From assembly GCA_004154925.1 (NCBI GenBank), contig QJNS01000037.1, positions 1 through 64,000 on the forward strand: a stretch of 64,000 bases of DNA, written 5' to 3'. This document shows, in pieces, positions 21,810-35,200 of this stretch. The translations under genes and the position numbers were made by a program. The notes beneath the pieces were generated by a model that was given only the letters and a program-made list of their open reading frames with translations, did no database searches and was not told the DNA's origin. The DNA comes from Monosporascus cannonballus. Taxonomy: Eukaryota; Ascomycota; Sordariomycetes; Xylariales. Position 1 is the stretch's first letter; each line of letters starts with the position of its first letter.

Positions 21810-23064
21810 GATAAAATCGGGAAAAAAGGAAAAGCTTTATTTTTTTCGTAAAAAAGGTTTTCGATATTTAGATGTTATAAACGAACTTATTATTTAGTTT
21901 AAAAATAATAATAATGATTTTACGACGTTTTTTAAGCCGTGTATAAGAAATTTAAAGAAAAAAAAAGAATTTCCGAAACCGGGAAATTTTCTTAAATAAG
22001 TTAAGTTATTTAGCTAAATTTTATTAAGAAATTAAAAAAGTTTTTAAATTTCCAAAATTAAAACTTTTTGATAAAATTTGAACTAAATTATAATTGTTTT
22101 TAATTTAATACCTAATATATTGCGAGTATTTTTTTAGTTGATTAATTATATTTATTGTACCAATGGAATTCGTAATTACATAATTTATCGGAAATACGGT
22201 TATTTAGTTCGAATTTATTGTAAAAAAATATTACCTTATTAATTAAAAAACAAAACCCGGAAATAATATAAATCTATAATAATTACGAATATTTAAATAA
22301 ATATTAATACAGATTTTTCAAATAATAAACGAAAAAATAAAAATTGAAATATAAATTTAATAATTACGATAAAAGGGATTAATATGCATTTATGATAATA
22401 CTTTACTTTAGCTAGCCGTTAAGCTGAATTAAGGACAAAAAATATTAATAACTAAATTTTTGTAATGATATGCACAGCTAGTCCTTATAAAGTGGATTAA
22501 GATCTCCAAACCCAAATTGGGGGTTTAGAATTGCTGACCCTTTGGTATTGTGGCTTGCGTCGCACCTTCGTTATTTTACAATTTTTCGATAATTTAGAAA
22601 AAATTCTAAGAAACGGTTTTTAAATTTAATCGGCTTAATTATTTATCGGATTATATCGTTCTAGTAATTAAAATTAACGATCGACAATACGTTTAACGTA
22701 TTAGGGACATTAAAGGAAAAAATAATAATAAATCCCGATATACGGTTAATATTAACGTGTTTCGATGTAATAATATTTCTTACGGCATAAAATTAGAATT
22801 TATAAATTTAAAAGTTATTTATAAAAAGACCTAAAACCAAAATAAATATTATAATTATAATAAGATAAGGCATAAGGTAATATGGTATAAGGTATTTAAA
22901 AAATCTCGTTAAAATAATTAGAAACTTATATCTAAAAGATAATCAAAAGAAAATCAAAAAAACGGAAAGAAATTTATTAACATAATTCGGTCTAAGTACG
23001 TACCGGGCCCTCTATAGCGAAAGGTCCAACTAGGGCTATTACGATAAGAAATTTGACGAAAAAT
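21810..23064 (+). pseudogene. gag segment of element D
   Basis: Part of D between insertions A and B. It aligns throughout with the gag region of B (23580-24690), including the degenerate zinc knuckle near 22845 (Cys residues changed to Tyr) and the following basic region. It is interrupted by a 117-bp foreign insert (22462-22578). No open frame is left. Confidence 0.75.
22462..22578. mobile_element. short normal-GC insert in D (unidentified)
   Basis: About 117 bp present in D but absent from the aligned part of B (near 24205). It has normal GC inside AT-rich, RIP-like sequence and is flanked by AATTTTT words that may be a target duplication. It contains a strong hairpin (AAACCC...GGGTTT around 22508-22526). 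It resembles a SINE or MITE in size, but I cannot see clear tRNA-type boxes or terminal inverted repeats. Confidence 0.45.
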
Positions 23065-23444
23065 TGTTACGACTTCACAGACTCCGGCCTTAGGAAACGG
23101 TCAAACGAGAATAACACGGACCACCTCTTGGGTTACGTAATAAGTGCTTAATAAAGATCTACTGAGCACGACTGATCAGCATTAAGCAATTATTTAGCAA
23201 GAATTCGTTAAATATAATTAAGCAAAGATAAATAGTAATACTAAAAAACCAATATATATACATTTATTATTTCTATAGTTTAAATAATTTCAGCTTATAT
23301 TATAATATTATTACTTAAAGTACTTTTAATATTACGAAACGTAATATGTGATTATATTTATTATTCCGATTTTTATGATATTTCTGTTAACATAAACCCG
23401 GACGATTAAGGTTTAATAATTAATTAAACCTTTTAGCCGTTATA
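23065..23444 (+). repeat. 5' LTR of element B
   Basis: 380 bp, starting TGTTACGAC and ending GCCGTTATA (TA replaces the terminal CA). The partner at 29578-29957 has the same length. Confidence 0.93.
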
Positions 23445-23559
23445 TATTACAAACTTTTATTTAGTAATGCCGTCAAATTCTGAGCACTATCGCCGACATT
23501 ATATTTACTAGCAAGCAGCCCGAATAACTCATATACCAGGTCTTTAACTACCCTGATAT

Positions 23560-26500
23560 TAGAATAAAATCCGAAAAGGAAAAAAAAAGCTTTACCTTTT
23601 TCGCGAAAAAGTTCTTCGACGTTTGGATGCTATGAACAAATATATTATACAGCTTAAAAGAAATAACAATAATCTTACAATATCTTTTTAAGCAGTTTAT
23701 AAAAAACTTAAAAAAAGACTTCCGAAACCGGGAAACCTTTTTAAATGAATTAAGTTATTTAATTAAATTTTACTAAGAAATTAAAAAAACTCTTTAAGCT
23801 TTTTAAATTAAAACTTTTCGACGGAACCTTAATTAAGTTATAATTATTTTTAATTTAATATCAAATATATTTAGGATATTTTCTGATTCGATTAATTAGA
23901 TTTATTATACGAATTAAGTTCGCAATCGAATGATTTATCGGAAACGCAATTATTTGGTTTAAACCCGTTAGAAGAAAATATATTACTATACTAATCGAAA
24001 AACGAAACTCAAAAATAATACACATTTATAATAATTACGAATAATTTAAGTAAACATTAATAAAAATTTTCAGAATAATAAACGAAAAAATAAAAATAAA
24101 AATGGAAATCTAATAATTATGATAAAAAGGATTAATATCCAATTATGGCAGTACGTTAATTTAGCTGATTTCGAAATTAAATTAAGAATAAGAAATATTA
24201 ATGGCTAAATTTTTTAATAATCTGAAAAAGGAAATACAAAAAAACTTTTTAAGTTTGATCGGCCTAAATATTTATCGGATTATATCGTTATAATAATCAA
24301 AATTAACGACCGATAATACGCATAATGCACTAAAAACATTAAAGGAAAAAAATAATAAATTTCGATATACGGCTAATATTAACGCTTTTCGACGTAGTAA
24401 TACTTTTTACGATACGAAATTAGGACCTATGAAACTAGGAGCCACTTATGAAAAAACCTAGAGCCAGATCAAATGCTATAATTGTAATAAAATAGAACAT
24501 AAGGTAATATGGTATAAAGCACTTAAAAAACTTTATTAAGATAACTGAAAACTAGGACCTAAGGAATAATCCAGAAAAACGGAAATAAACTTATTAACAT
24601 AATTTAGCTTAAATATATGCCAGGTTCCCTATGGCAAAAAGCCTAATAATGACCATTACGATAAAAAGTTCGACGAAAAATGCAAAAAGCCAGAAAACTA
24701 GTTTAATAAGTATTACAAATACAGCAAAAAGCATTATAAGGACAGTTACGCGAATATTATGATTAAATAAAGGAAATTTGTCGAGAAACTCCTAATTGAT
24801 ATGGCAAAATATATGTTATATATTACCGATAACGAAAATATCCCGGTTACGAAAAATAAAAACAATATATTTATAAACGAGTTACTCGTATATATTACGA
24901 AAAATTCGATTTTCTAAACCGTATCCGAGATAATAAGAATAACGAATAATGGTATCGATATTTTCGATCCATAATTCTAAAAGACGTTCAGTAACTGGCC
25001 GAAATAAAAAGCTGGCCTGAAAGAAAGTAATGCCTGTAGGAAAACCCCTTTTGTTATTTTTAATAGTATAACTACCAAACGAAAAAAGAGTTAATTCAGC
25101 ATATAGTGGAAAGCTACTGCCAAAAAACTATTATAGATCTTTATTTTCAGTTGGTATTTATTATAAACCCTTACGAAAAAAAGGTTATCAAAAAAATACG
25201 TTAGTTTATAAACGAACTTTAGAATGACAATTAAAATAACGCGTAATAGGATATAGTTATAAACATAAAAAAATAATTTATTTAATAAAGAAAGAAATTA
25301 TACTAAAATTAAGAATAATTAATAAAGTTCGAAGGAATAATACGCCGACAATAATGATAAATATAGCAGCTTAACGCGCCAAACGAAAAAACATAAACAA
25401 AATTTAATAAATTCGAATAGGAATTAAAAGAAAAAGGTTACCTGTAAAAAAGCTGAAAGATAACGAAACCCGGAAAAGTTAAAAAAACTCCTAAAAAAGA
25501 CTTTAAACGTAACGATAAAAGCCGTTAATAATCTTATTACTTTGAATATACGAATCGGAACGCATTAGTATGTCGTAATAATAGATTACAGAGTTTTGAG
25601 CGGAAATTATATTATATTGGATATGGTTAATAAGTTTAGATTATTATGGAAATATAAGTTAAAATTCTATATAACGATAAGTGTTAAAGATTAGGAATTT
25701 TCTTATAATAACGAAAAAATCATATGCGAAATTAATTATTTCGAAATTTTTATTTAAGGACGATACTAAATAGTTAATTTCAATATCGTTATATTTGAGA
25801 ATTATGATTTAATCTTAGAATTATTATGAATACGTGAATATAAAATCTTGATTAATAACGGAATTAATTAAACAAGGTCCGTTTTATACTATATTAGCAA
25901 ATAAGAAAAAGAGAAATTAAGATCTTAATATTTGATCGATAATAACGACAAATATAAGTATAAGGATATGATAAAAACCTTATTATTTAAAGGGATAAGA
26001 TATAAGAAAAAAAACGGGTATTAAAAAGGAATACGAGGTATTATTGTTATTATTAAGGTAAAATTAAAGTAATTCAATAACGACCTAAAATAATAACAGC
26101 CCAAACAATTAGAATGTTTAATTAATATGTTATCATGATATTACAGATATAAGTAATTCTTCGAAAAGGAACTTAATACGAAATTATTAAAATATAACGA
26201 ATAGGATTATAAGATAATCCTTAAAAAAGGATTTTCGACGAAATTTTACCTATATACAATCTTAACGGAAATAAATTACGCATTTTCAAAAAATACCTTG
26301 AAAATCGGTTACAAAAAAAAGGATTTAACTTTCGAAGTTATTAGCAAAATATCCGATATTTTCCGTACCAAAAAAAACGAAAAGTTGAAATTTATAGTTA
26401 ATTATCGATAACTAAACGACATTATTATTAAAAATTAAGTATTATTATGCCTAATTACGGAAACAAAAAACCGACTTAACGGAACCAAATAGTTTACAAT

Positions 26501-28893
26501 ATTTAAACTTAAAGATAGATGAAATTTAATTAAGATCAAAAAAATATAAATAAAAAACAGCTTTTAAAACAAAATACGGATTATTTAAGTATTTGGTAAT
26601 ATTAATAGATTTTATAAATATACTAGTAATCTTCTAACTAATAATAAACTATATGCTATAAAATTACCTTGATATTTTTGTCGTTTACTTTCTTAATAAC
26701 ATTTTTTTTAAAAAACGGAAAAAATATACGCAAAATACGTTCATACAGTTTTTTAAGTTTTACAAAAGGTAAGGTTATTTATTAACGTAAAAGAATTAGT
26801 TCCATAAACAAAAAATAAAATATCTGGAATATATTATTATTTTAGGATATATTAATATAAATTTCGAAAAGATCGTTACAATTATAGAATAACAAACGCC
26901 AACTATAGTTAAAAAGATATAGACATTTCTTGAATTCGCCAATTATTATAAGAAATTTATTCGGAATTTTAGCAAAATAATTATACTTTTAACGCATTTT
27001 ATAAAAAAAGTGAAAAATTTAAATAAACGCCAAATACGGAAAAACTATTTTAGGATATTAAGAATGCGATTATTAACGAACTAATATTTATTATGTACGA
27101 TCTAATTCGCCCCGTTAAATTAAAAACCGATGTTTCGGATTATGCGTTAAATACAATAATCGGATAACGAGATAATTAAGGCAAATTATACCTTATTGCA
27201 TTTTTTATACAAATTAAAAAGAACTGAATTTAATTATGGTATTCCAATAAGGAATTTATGGCCATTATTATGGCATTTCGAATGTTTAGATATTTCCTAA
27301 AAGAAAACTTGTATTAAGTTAAAATTTATACGGATTATTAAAGTCTTACCCAATTTATTACGATTAAAGAGCTTATAAAATAACAACTTTGTTATGTAAA
27401 AAAATTAACAAATTTCCATTTCGTTATTATTTATAGGAAAAACACAAAGAATAGCAAAGCAGATGCCTTCAGCAGGTAATCAGATTTCGAAAAAAAAATT
27501 GGTCAAAATTAGTTATACAATTTTCGATATTACTATAAAAAGATATTTGCGCTTACGATACATTGCGATAATTCGGGCAATACCTTTCGATATATATCAG
27601 AAAATTCAGTAATATAACGACGGTTTTACAAAAAACCAAAAAACGTATAAGATATAAATTTTAAAACACTATCAAAAGGATTTAGTACGAGAAATACATA
27701 AATATTAATTATATAAATATCCAGAAATTTACCAAACCTTAAAACGGCTTTAACGTATATATTTTTTTTCTTAAAATCAAATTAACGGTATAAACAATCA
27801 TACGATAATATAATATTTGCGCCAAAGCAAAGGCTCGACGACATAAGCTATAGGGAGAACTATAACTATTACCAAATATAAATCGACCATAATACTTAAT
27901 TATATTCGATTTTATTATTAAATTTCTTATATCAAAAAATCCAGTTACAAAAGTATATTATAATAGTATTTTTGTTATTGTCGATCGATTTATAAAATCT
28001 TTATATTTTTTATTATATTATAAGAATACAAACGCCGAATAAATAGTATACATTTTTTTAGATATACTTTTAGTACATACGAATTATTAATTGAAATTAT
28101 CTTAAATAAATGATCGACATTGGTATCAAAATTCTAACAAGGTCTGATAATATAAATCGGCTTAAATCACAAGTTATTTAACGTATTTAAACTTTAGATA
28201 AATAAATAAAACGAATAAATTAAACCTTAAAATCTTACTTGCGATATTACATTATTTATAAATAAATTAATTAAGTTAAAAAATTATTAATCGTATAACT
28301 AACTTACAACACCAATTATTATAAACATATTAAAATAATATTTATAAATATTAATTTTGGTTTTATTTTAGAAATTTATAAAGAAATACGAGATAACGGT
28401 CCAATTAATATCAAAATAATCTTTACGTTAAAATAACTATAATAATTATACCAAGAAATAAAAATAAAACTGGAATTTGTACGTGACCAGATAAACAAGT
28501 ATTATAACTAAAAAAAGTTAAAAGAACTAATTTTAGAAAAAAAATAGTTTTTCTTATTACCAAAAAGATTTCAACAAAACGACTTAATAAAAAGTTCGAT
28601 TTTAAGTATATCGGTCTATATAAAATCGTCAAGAAAATCTCAAAAAACAAGTATTAATTAGAGTTTTTAGTAAAAGTTAAATTTTATTTATTTTTTACGT
28701 TTTTTATTCGAATGAACAGCGGATATAATCAAGGTGTATACGGTATAAAATAATATAAAAATGGAAAACGAATAAGCATATAAGGTGGAAAAAATCTTCG
28801 ATATGCGAAAATAAAACGGATTTACCCAGTACCTAATTAAATAAAAAAATATCCGGATTTCGAAAAGATCTAGAAATCCGCCAAAAATCTTAT
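23560..28893 (+). pseudogene. gag-pol relic of element B
   Basis: Decayed gag and pol of a chromovirus. A Gag zinc knuckle lies at about 24468-24512, followed by an RT whose YxDD box has become LNN, a segment like PLTHFTKKV with FLEFANYYKKF upstream (about 26920-27010), the RNase H end with SKADAFSR (about 27450-27480), the integrase with CAKAKARRHKL (27810-27850) and IVDRF...(about 27975), and the chromodomain with KVEKIFDMRK and YLIK. Frames are interrupted by numerous TAA/TAG codons. Confidence 0.8.
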
Positions 28894-29507
28894 TAGCGCT
28901 TCACGTCTATTAAAGAGCTTTTATAAATAACGGCGGAATTATTAAAAATAATCGCGTCCCAATCGGTATTTTTAGCGGACTAATCGGTATTACCGATACC
29001 AGACTAGTCCACGGGACCAACGGGAGGAACTAAAGCGGCCATAGAAGCCTCGGCGATGGCCTGCTCTTGGCGTTTTTGTTCCTCCGGTTTCTCGAACGAT
29101 TGCAATTCCCGTTATACTATTTTTATTCCTTTTAAACGAAAAAGAGTTTTCTGTTTTCAAATATAAGTTAAACGTATAATAACCTTATTTATTTCTTATT
29201 AATAACGTGTTTATAATTCCAAAAAACGTTTCTTTACAAAACTCTCTTTTTATTTTAAACGTTAATTTTCGGCACAAATATTTTCTAAAAAAAAAAAGAA
29301 AACGTTAATTTTGTCGCAAAAATATTTATATTTAACGCAAACCTGATATTTTGAAATATTTTCCATTATTTCGCATTTTCAACCCTTGAAAAAATATTAA
29401 AAATACGGCATAATTTCGAAACCACAATCGTTAAAAGCAAAAAACGGATTTTATTAACAAATAATAGAAAAAGTCTGACGACAATTTTTAGCAACGTAAT
29501 TCGACAT
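28893..29507 (-). pseudogene. conserved antisense ORF of element B
   Basis: Opposite to pol of B. The ATG at 29507 (MSNYVAKNC...) leads in one net frame of 205 codons to a TAA at 28893 that abuts the end of the chromodomain. Shared blocks: GFEIMPYF, KCEIMENISKYQ (residues about 48-62) and the terminal SAVIYKSSLIDVKR. Internal stops are TAA or TAG. The middle is less like A and D but keeps a Lys-rich composition. Upstream, about 70 bp lie between the ATG and the 3' LTR; a promoter there or in the LTR would drive it. The function is unknown. Confidence 0.72.
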
Positions 29508-29577
29508 CGTAAAGAACTGTTAATACTTACTAAGAAAAACAAATCTTAAAAGCAAGATTTGGGGGAAGGAAAAATCG

Positions 29578-29957
29578 TATTACGACCTGATAGGTTCCGG
29601 CCTTAGGAAACGGTCAAACGAGGATAATCCGGATCACCTCTTAGGTCACATAATAAGTATTCAGCAAAAATCTACTGAACATAACTTATTAATATTAAGT
29701 AAATGTTTAATAAGAATTCGTTAAATACAACTAAACAGAAATAAGCAGTAATACGAAGAAATGAATATATATACGTTCGTTATTTTTATAATTTAAATAA
29801 CTTCAGTTTGCAATATAACATCGTTACTTAAGGTATCTTTGGTATTACGAGACGTAATACGTTTCTGTATTTATTGCTCAGATTTCTACGATACTTCTGC
29901 CAATATAAACCCGTACGACTAAGGTTTAATAGTTGGTTAAACCTCTTAGCCGTTACA
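29578..29957 (+). repeat. 3' LTR of element B
   Basis: 380 bp, starting TATTACGACC (TG changed to TA) and ending GCCGTTACA, followed by the target duplication AAAAT. Confidence 0.93.
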
Positions 29958-29962
29958 AAAAT

Positions 29963-31824
29963 GCGAAAAATTAGGAAGCTAGCTTAATAAGCATTGCGAA
30001 TATAGCAAGAAGTATTATAAGAATGGCTGCGCGAATAACAGGATTAGACAGAAAAAGTCTGTCCTGGAACCCCTGATGGATACGGCAAAAAGCATGCCAT
30101 ACATTGTCGACGACGAAAATATCCCGATTCCGAAAAATAAAAATAATATATTTACGGACGGATTATTCGCATATATTATAAGGGATTCGATTTTTTTAAT
30201 CGTACCGGAAAAAATAAAACCAATAAATAATAATATCGATACTTTCGATTTATAACTTTAAAGAACATTTAATAATTAGCCGAAATAAAAAGCTAGCTCG
30301 AAAGAAAATAATGTCCGTAAAAAGAATTTTTTTGTTATTATTAATAATATAATTATTAAACGGAAAAGGAATTAATTCAGCATATAATTAAAAAATATTC
30401 TCAAAAAGTTATTACGGATTTTTATTTTTAATTAGTATTTATTATAAACCTTTATTAACGGAAACTTATTTTTTAAAAGATATATCAGTTTAAAAACAAA
30501 TTTTAAATAATAATTAAAATAACGTATAATAAAATATAATCTTAAAAATAAGAAAATAATTTATTCGATAAGAAAAATAATTCTAGCAAAATTAAAAATA
30601 ATTATTATAACTCAAAGAAATAATAGACCGGTAATAATGACAAATATAATAGGTTAACGCTTTAAATGAAAAAATAAAAATAAAGCTCAATAAATTTAAA
30701 TAAAAGCTAAAAAAGGTTACTAACAAAAAAGCCGTAAAATAACGAAACTCAGAAAATTTAAAGAAATTTCGAAAAAAAGCTTTAAACGCGATAATAAAAG
30801 CCGTTAATAACTTTATTACTTTGGATATACAAATCGAAATGTACTACTATATCGTAATAATAAATTATGAAACTTTAGGCAGAAATTATGTTATATCAAA
30901 TATAATTAATAAACTTGAATTACTATGAAAATATAAGTTAAAACCTTATATAGCGATAAATGTCCAAAGTTAAAAGTTTGCTTATAATAATGAAAAAGTC
31001 ATGTACGAAATTAATTATTTCGAGATTTTTATTTAAAAACGATACCAGATAATTAATTTCGATATCGTTTTATTTAGGAATTACGATATGATCTTAGAAT
31101 TACTATGGATATGCCAATATGGAATTTTGATTAATAAAGAGATTAGCCAGATAAAGTTCGCCTTATATCTTATTAACAAGTAAAAAAAAGAAAATTAAGA
31201 TTTTAATATACGATCGAAAATAATACCGAATATAAGTATAAAAATATAATAGAAATTTTATTACTTAAAGGAATAAAATATAAAAAAGAAAATAAATTTT
31301 AAAGAAAAATACGATATATCGTTATTATTATCAAAGCGAAATTGAAGCAATTAAATAACGATTTAAAACGATAACAGCCCTAAGACTTAGAAAATATGAT
31401 TAATATGCTACTATAATGCTATACATATAAGCAGCCTTTTAAGAAAAAGCTCGATACGAAGTTATTAGAATATAGCAAATAAGATTATAAAATAATTTTT
31501 AAAAAAAGATTTTCGACAAAATGTTACCTTATTTATACCTTTAACGGAAGCAAATTACGTATTTTTAGAAAATACCTGGAAAATCTGTTAAAAACATATA
31601 AATTTAATTTTCGAAATTATTAATGGAATTCCTAATATTTTTCAAATTTAAGAAAAATAGAAAATTACGATTTATGGTTAATTTCTGATAATTAAATTAT
31701 ATTATTATTAAAAATCGAATGCTATTATTCTTAATTACGGACATAAAACACCGATTTTACGGAATTAAATAATTTATAATATTCAATTTTAAAAGTAAAT
31801 AAAATTTTATTAAAATTAAAAAAG
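29963..31824 (+). pseudogene. gag end, protease and RT start of element D
   Basis: D sequence between insertions B and C. It resumes at the zinc-knuckle-distal part of gag (aligned with 24690 onward of B), runs through the protease region and stops early in the RT, where C entered. No open frame persists. Confidence 0.75.
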
Positions 31825-32200
31825 TGTTACGACCCAACAAGCTCCGGCCTCAAGAAACGGTTAAACAGGGATCATGCGGGCTACCCCATGAAATTACGTA
31901 ACAGTGATTACTACCAAGCTAATAATCTAAAGTAATTAAAGGGGATTATAAATAATTATAATTATTACCAGCCGTATAATTACAAATAATTAAGCCAAGA
32001 AAAAGTAAAATATATATGCTTATTATTTTTATAATTTAAATAATTTTAGCTTATAAAATAATATTATTACCTAAGGCACTTTTGGCATTACGAAATATAA
32101 TATATTACTGTATTTATTATTTAGATTTTTACAATATTTCTGCTAATATAAACCCGTCAATTTAAAGTTTAATAATTAGTTAAACCGCCAAGCCGTTATA
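31825..32200 (+). repeat. 5' LTR of element C
   Basis: 376 bp, starting TGTTACGACCCAACAAGCTC and ending GCCGTTATA. The partner at 38203-38577 is 375 bp. Confidence 0.93.
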
Positions 32201-32279
32201 GGTTACAAGCTTTTATTTAATAGTACCGTTAAACTCTAAGTAATATTTAATATTATCAAAATGTTAATTAGTATTTAAA

Positions 32280-35200
32280 AAACCCTTATTTAGCAGTTTT
32301 GAGCTCAAATCCGGGAACTGGAAAGAAAAATCCGATAAATTAAGGCTACGTTATCTGCTTAACCTTTTTTTGCCTGTATAAAATCTAAAAAGCCGGAGCC
32401 TTATAATAAAAAAGGTAATTTTTAAACCTTTTTAATTTAGGTACAAATTTACCTTCGTTTCCTGGACCTTAACGACCTTACGGATCAAATTTTAATAGTA
32501 AAAGTATATCTAACGGGAAATGCGGTTAATTAATTTAAGCTTATTATAAGAAATTTCCTGGAAATAAGAAAACTAAATAGGAAAATTTTATGAATAAGAA
32601 TTTTTTATTTTATATTAAATTCGAAAATAAAGTACGTAATAATTTCGGCAATCCGGATAAAAAACGATTTACGGTTTAATAACTTTTGTAATTTCGATAA
32701 AAAGGATTTGCGTCCAAATACGCCGTAGCCTTCAAAAGCCTTACGGCTAAGGCCGGATAAGGAAAAAATAAAACCGATATCTTTCTTAACATATTTTATA
32801 AAAAGTTAAAAGATAATATCAAAAATAAGATTATTCGGATCGAACCATTAATTACCTTAAACCGGTATATTATAAAGGTAATTAAAATTAATAATCGATA
32901 ATTTAAGAAATGATAGGAAAAAAAAGAATAATATGGCTTACGTTCGGGATATAAATTTAATTACAGAACAACACGAGACGTACCTTTTACTTTTTACGAA
33001 ATAGCGCTAGGACTTATAGAATTTAATGTTATTTACAAATAAAATTAAAGCCAGATTAAATGCTTTAATTATGGCAAAATAAGATATAAAACTTATATAT
33101 ATAAAAAGCTTAAAAAGTTACGATAAGATAATTGGACCCCTATACCGGAAGGATAATTTAAAAATAATTAAGAAAACGATAGTAAAACCATTAATATAAT
33201 TTAAGCAAAATATATATTAGGTCCATAGCAAAAGATTCAAAAGGGATTATCGCGATAAGAAATTTAACGAAAAATGCGAAAAACCAAAAGGCTGGCTTAA
33301 TAAATATCGCGAATACGATAAGAAGCGTTATAAGGATAATTACACAAATATCAGAATTGGACAGAAAAGATTTGTCCCGGAAACCCTAATCGATATATCA
33401 AAATATACGCCATATATTATCGATAACAAAAATATCCCGATTACAAAACATAAAAATAACATATTTACAAACGAATTACCCGTATATATTACGAAAGATT
33501 CGATTTTCAAAATCGTACCGGAAATAATAAAAACAATAAGTAATAATATTGATATTTTTGCATTATAGCCCTCGAAAATATTTAGCAATTGGCTAAAACA
33601 AAAAGGTGGCCCGAAAAAGAATAATGCCAATAGGAAAACCTTTTTTATTATTATGGATAATGCAATTACTAAACCAAAAAGAAGTTAATTTAACGTACAG
33701 TAAAAAAGCATTATTAAAAAATTATTACGGATTTCCATTTTCAGTTAATATTTATTATAAATTTTTAAACAAAAATTTATTAAAGAAAAAATACGTTAAT
33801 TTATAAGAAATCTTTTAAACGATAATTAAAATAACGTATAATAAGATATAATTACAAATATAAAAAAATAATTTATTCGATAAAGAAAAAAATTATAGCA
33901 AAATTAGGAATAATTAATACGGCTCGAAAAAAGAATATGCCGGCAATAATAACAGATATAACAACTTAACGCGCTAAACGAAGAAATATAGATAAAGTTC
34001 GACAAACTCGAACAAAAATTAAAAGAAAAAAGTTATTCATAAAAAAGCCGTAAAATAACGAAACCTAGAGAAATTAAAAATTTTTTAAAAAAGGCTTTAA
34101 ACGCGACGATAAAAAACGTTAACGACCTTATCACTTTAGAAATACAAATCGGAATATATTGGTATACCGTAATGGTAAATTACGGAATTCTGAGAGGAAA
34201 TTATATTGTACTAAATATAGTCAATAAGCTTAAATTATCGTAGAAATATAAGTTAAAACCTTATATAATAACGAATGTCGAAAATCAGGAATTCGTTTAC
34301 GATAACGGGAAAATCATACGCGAAATTAATTATTTTAACATTTTTATCCAAGAACGATGTCAAATAATTAATTTCGACATCGTTCTATTCGAAAATTACA
34401 ATATAATCTTAAGATTATTATGGATACACCAATACGAAATTTTGATTAACGAAAAAATTAGCTAGGTAAAATTCGTTTAATTTTTTGTTAATAAAAAAAG
34501 AATTAAAGTCTTAATATTCGATCGATAATAACGATAAATATAGGTATAAGAATACAACAAAAATTTTATTATCTAAAAGAATAAAATATAAGAAAGAAAA
34601 TGGGTATTAAAGAAAAATACGACGCATTATTACTACTATTAAGGCGAAACTAAAGCAACTAAATAATGATCTGGAATAACAAAAAAAATAACAGCCCCAA
34701 AAATTAAAAATTTTAACCAATATACTACCGTAATACCATAAATACGAATAGCGTTTTGGAAAGGAATTTAATACGAAATTACCAGAATATAAAGAATAAA
34801 ATCATAAAATAATTTTCAAGAAAAAGTTTACGCCAAGGTTTTACCTTCTTTATAATCTTAACAGAAATAAATTACGTATTTTCAAAAAAATGCCTGGAAA
34901 ATCTGGTATAAAAAATGGATTTCACCCTTAAAATTATTAGCGAGATATCTTATATTTTTCGTACTTAAAAAAAACGGAAAATTGCGATTTATAGTTAATT
35001 ACCGATAATTAAACGATATTATTATTAAAGATTAAATATTATTACCTTTAATTACGAAAATAAAAAACCAATTTTATAAAGCCAAAAAATTCATAATATT
35101 CGATTTTAAAAATAAATATAACTTTATTAAGATTAAAAAAAGATATAAATAAAAAATAACCTTTAAAACGAAATACGAACTATTTAAATATTTAATTATA

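Larger units (their letters stand above)
23065..29957 (+). mobile_element. gypsy element B, inserted in D
   Basis: A 6893-bp element with 380-bp LTRs (23065-23444 and 29578-29957) and a perfect 5-bp duplication AAAAT (23060-23064 and 29958-29962). It entered the 3' part of gag in D; the D sequence resumes at 29963 exactly where it stopped. In order: gag with the zinc knuckle KCYNCNKIEHKVIWY (about 24468-24512, last Cys now Tyr), protease, RT (FVVYFLNNIFFL-like at 26665-26705, YxDD lost), RNase H, integrase (about 27750-28300), chromodomain (28781-28893), antisense ORF (28893-29507). It is heavily mutated and inactive. Confidence 0.94.

Noticed and set aside
22508..22526. tRNA gene or CRISPR-like structure in the 117-bp insert
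   Set aside because: There is only one hairpin; no cloverleaf, no B-box match and no spaced repeats were found.
28423..28650. 75-aa minus-strand ORF in element B
   Set aside because: It is the shadow of the integrase C-terminal region of pol; hydrophobic composition is a by-product of AT richness.
33340..33630. 96-aa hydrophobic minus-strand ORF in element C
   Set aside because: It is antisense to the gag end and protease region and not kept in B, D or E.
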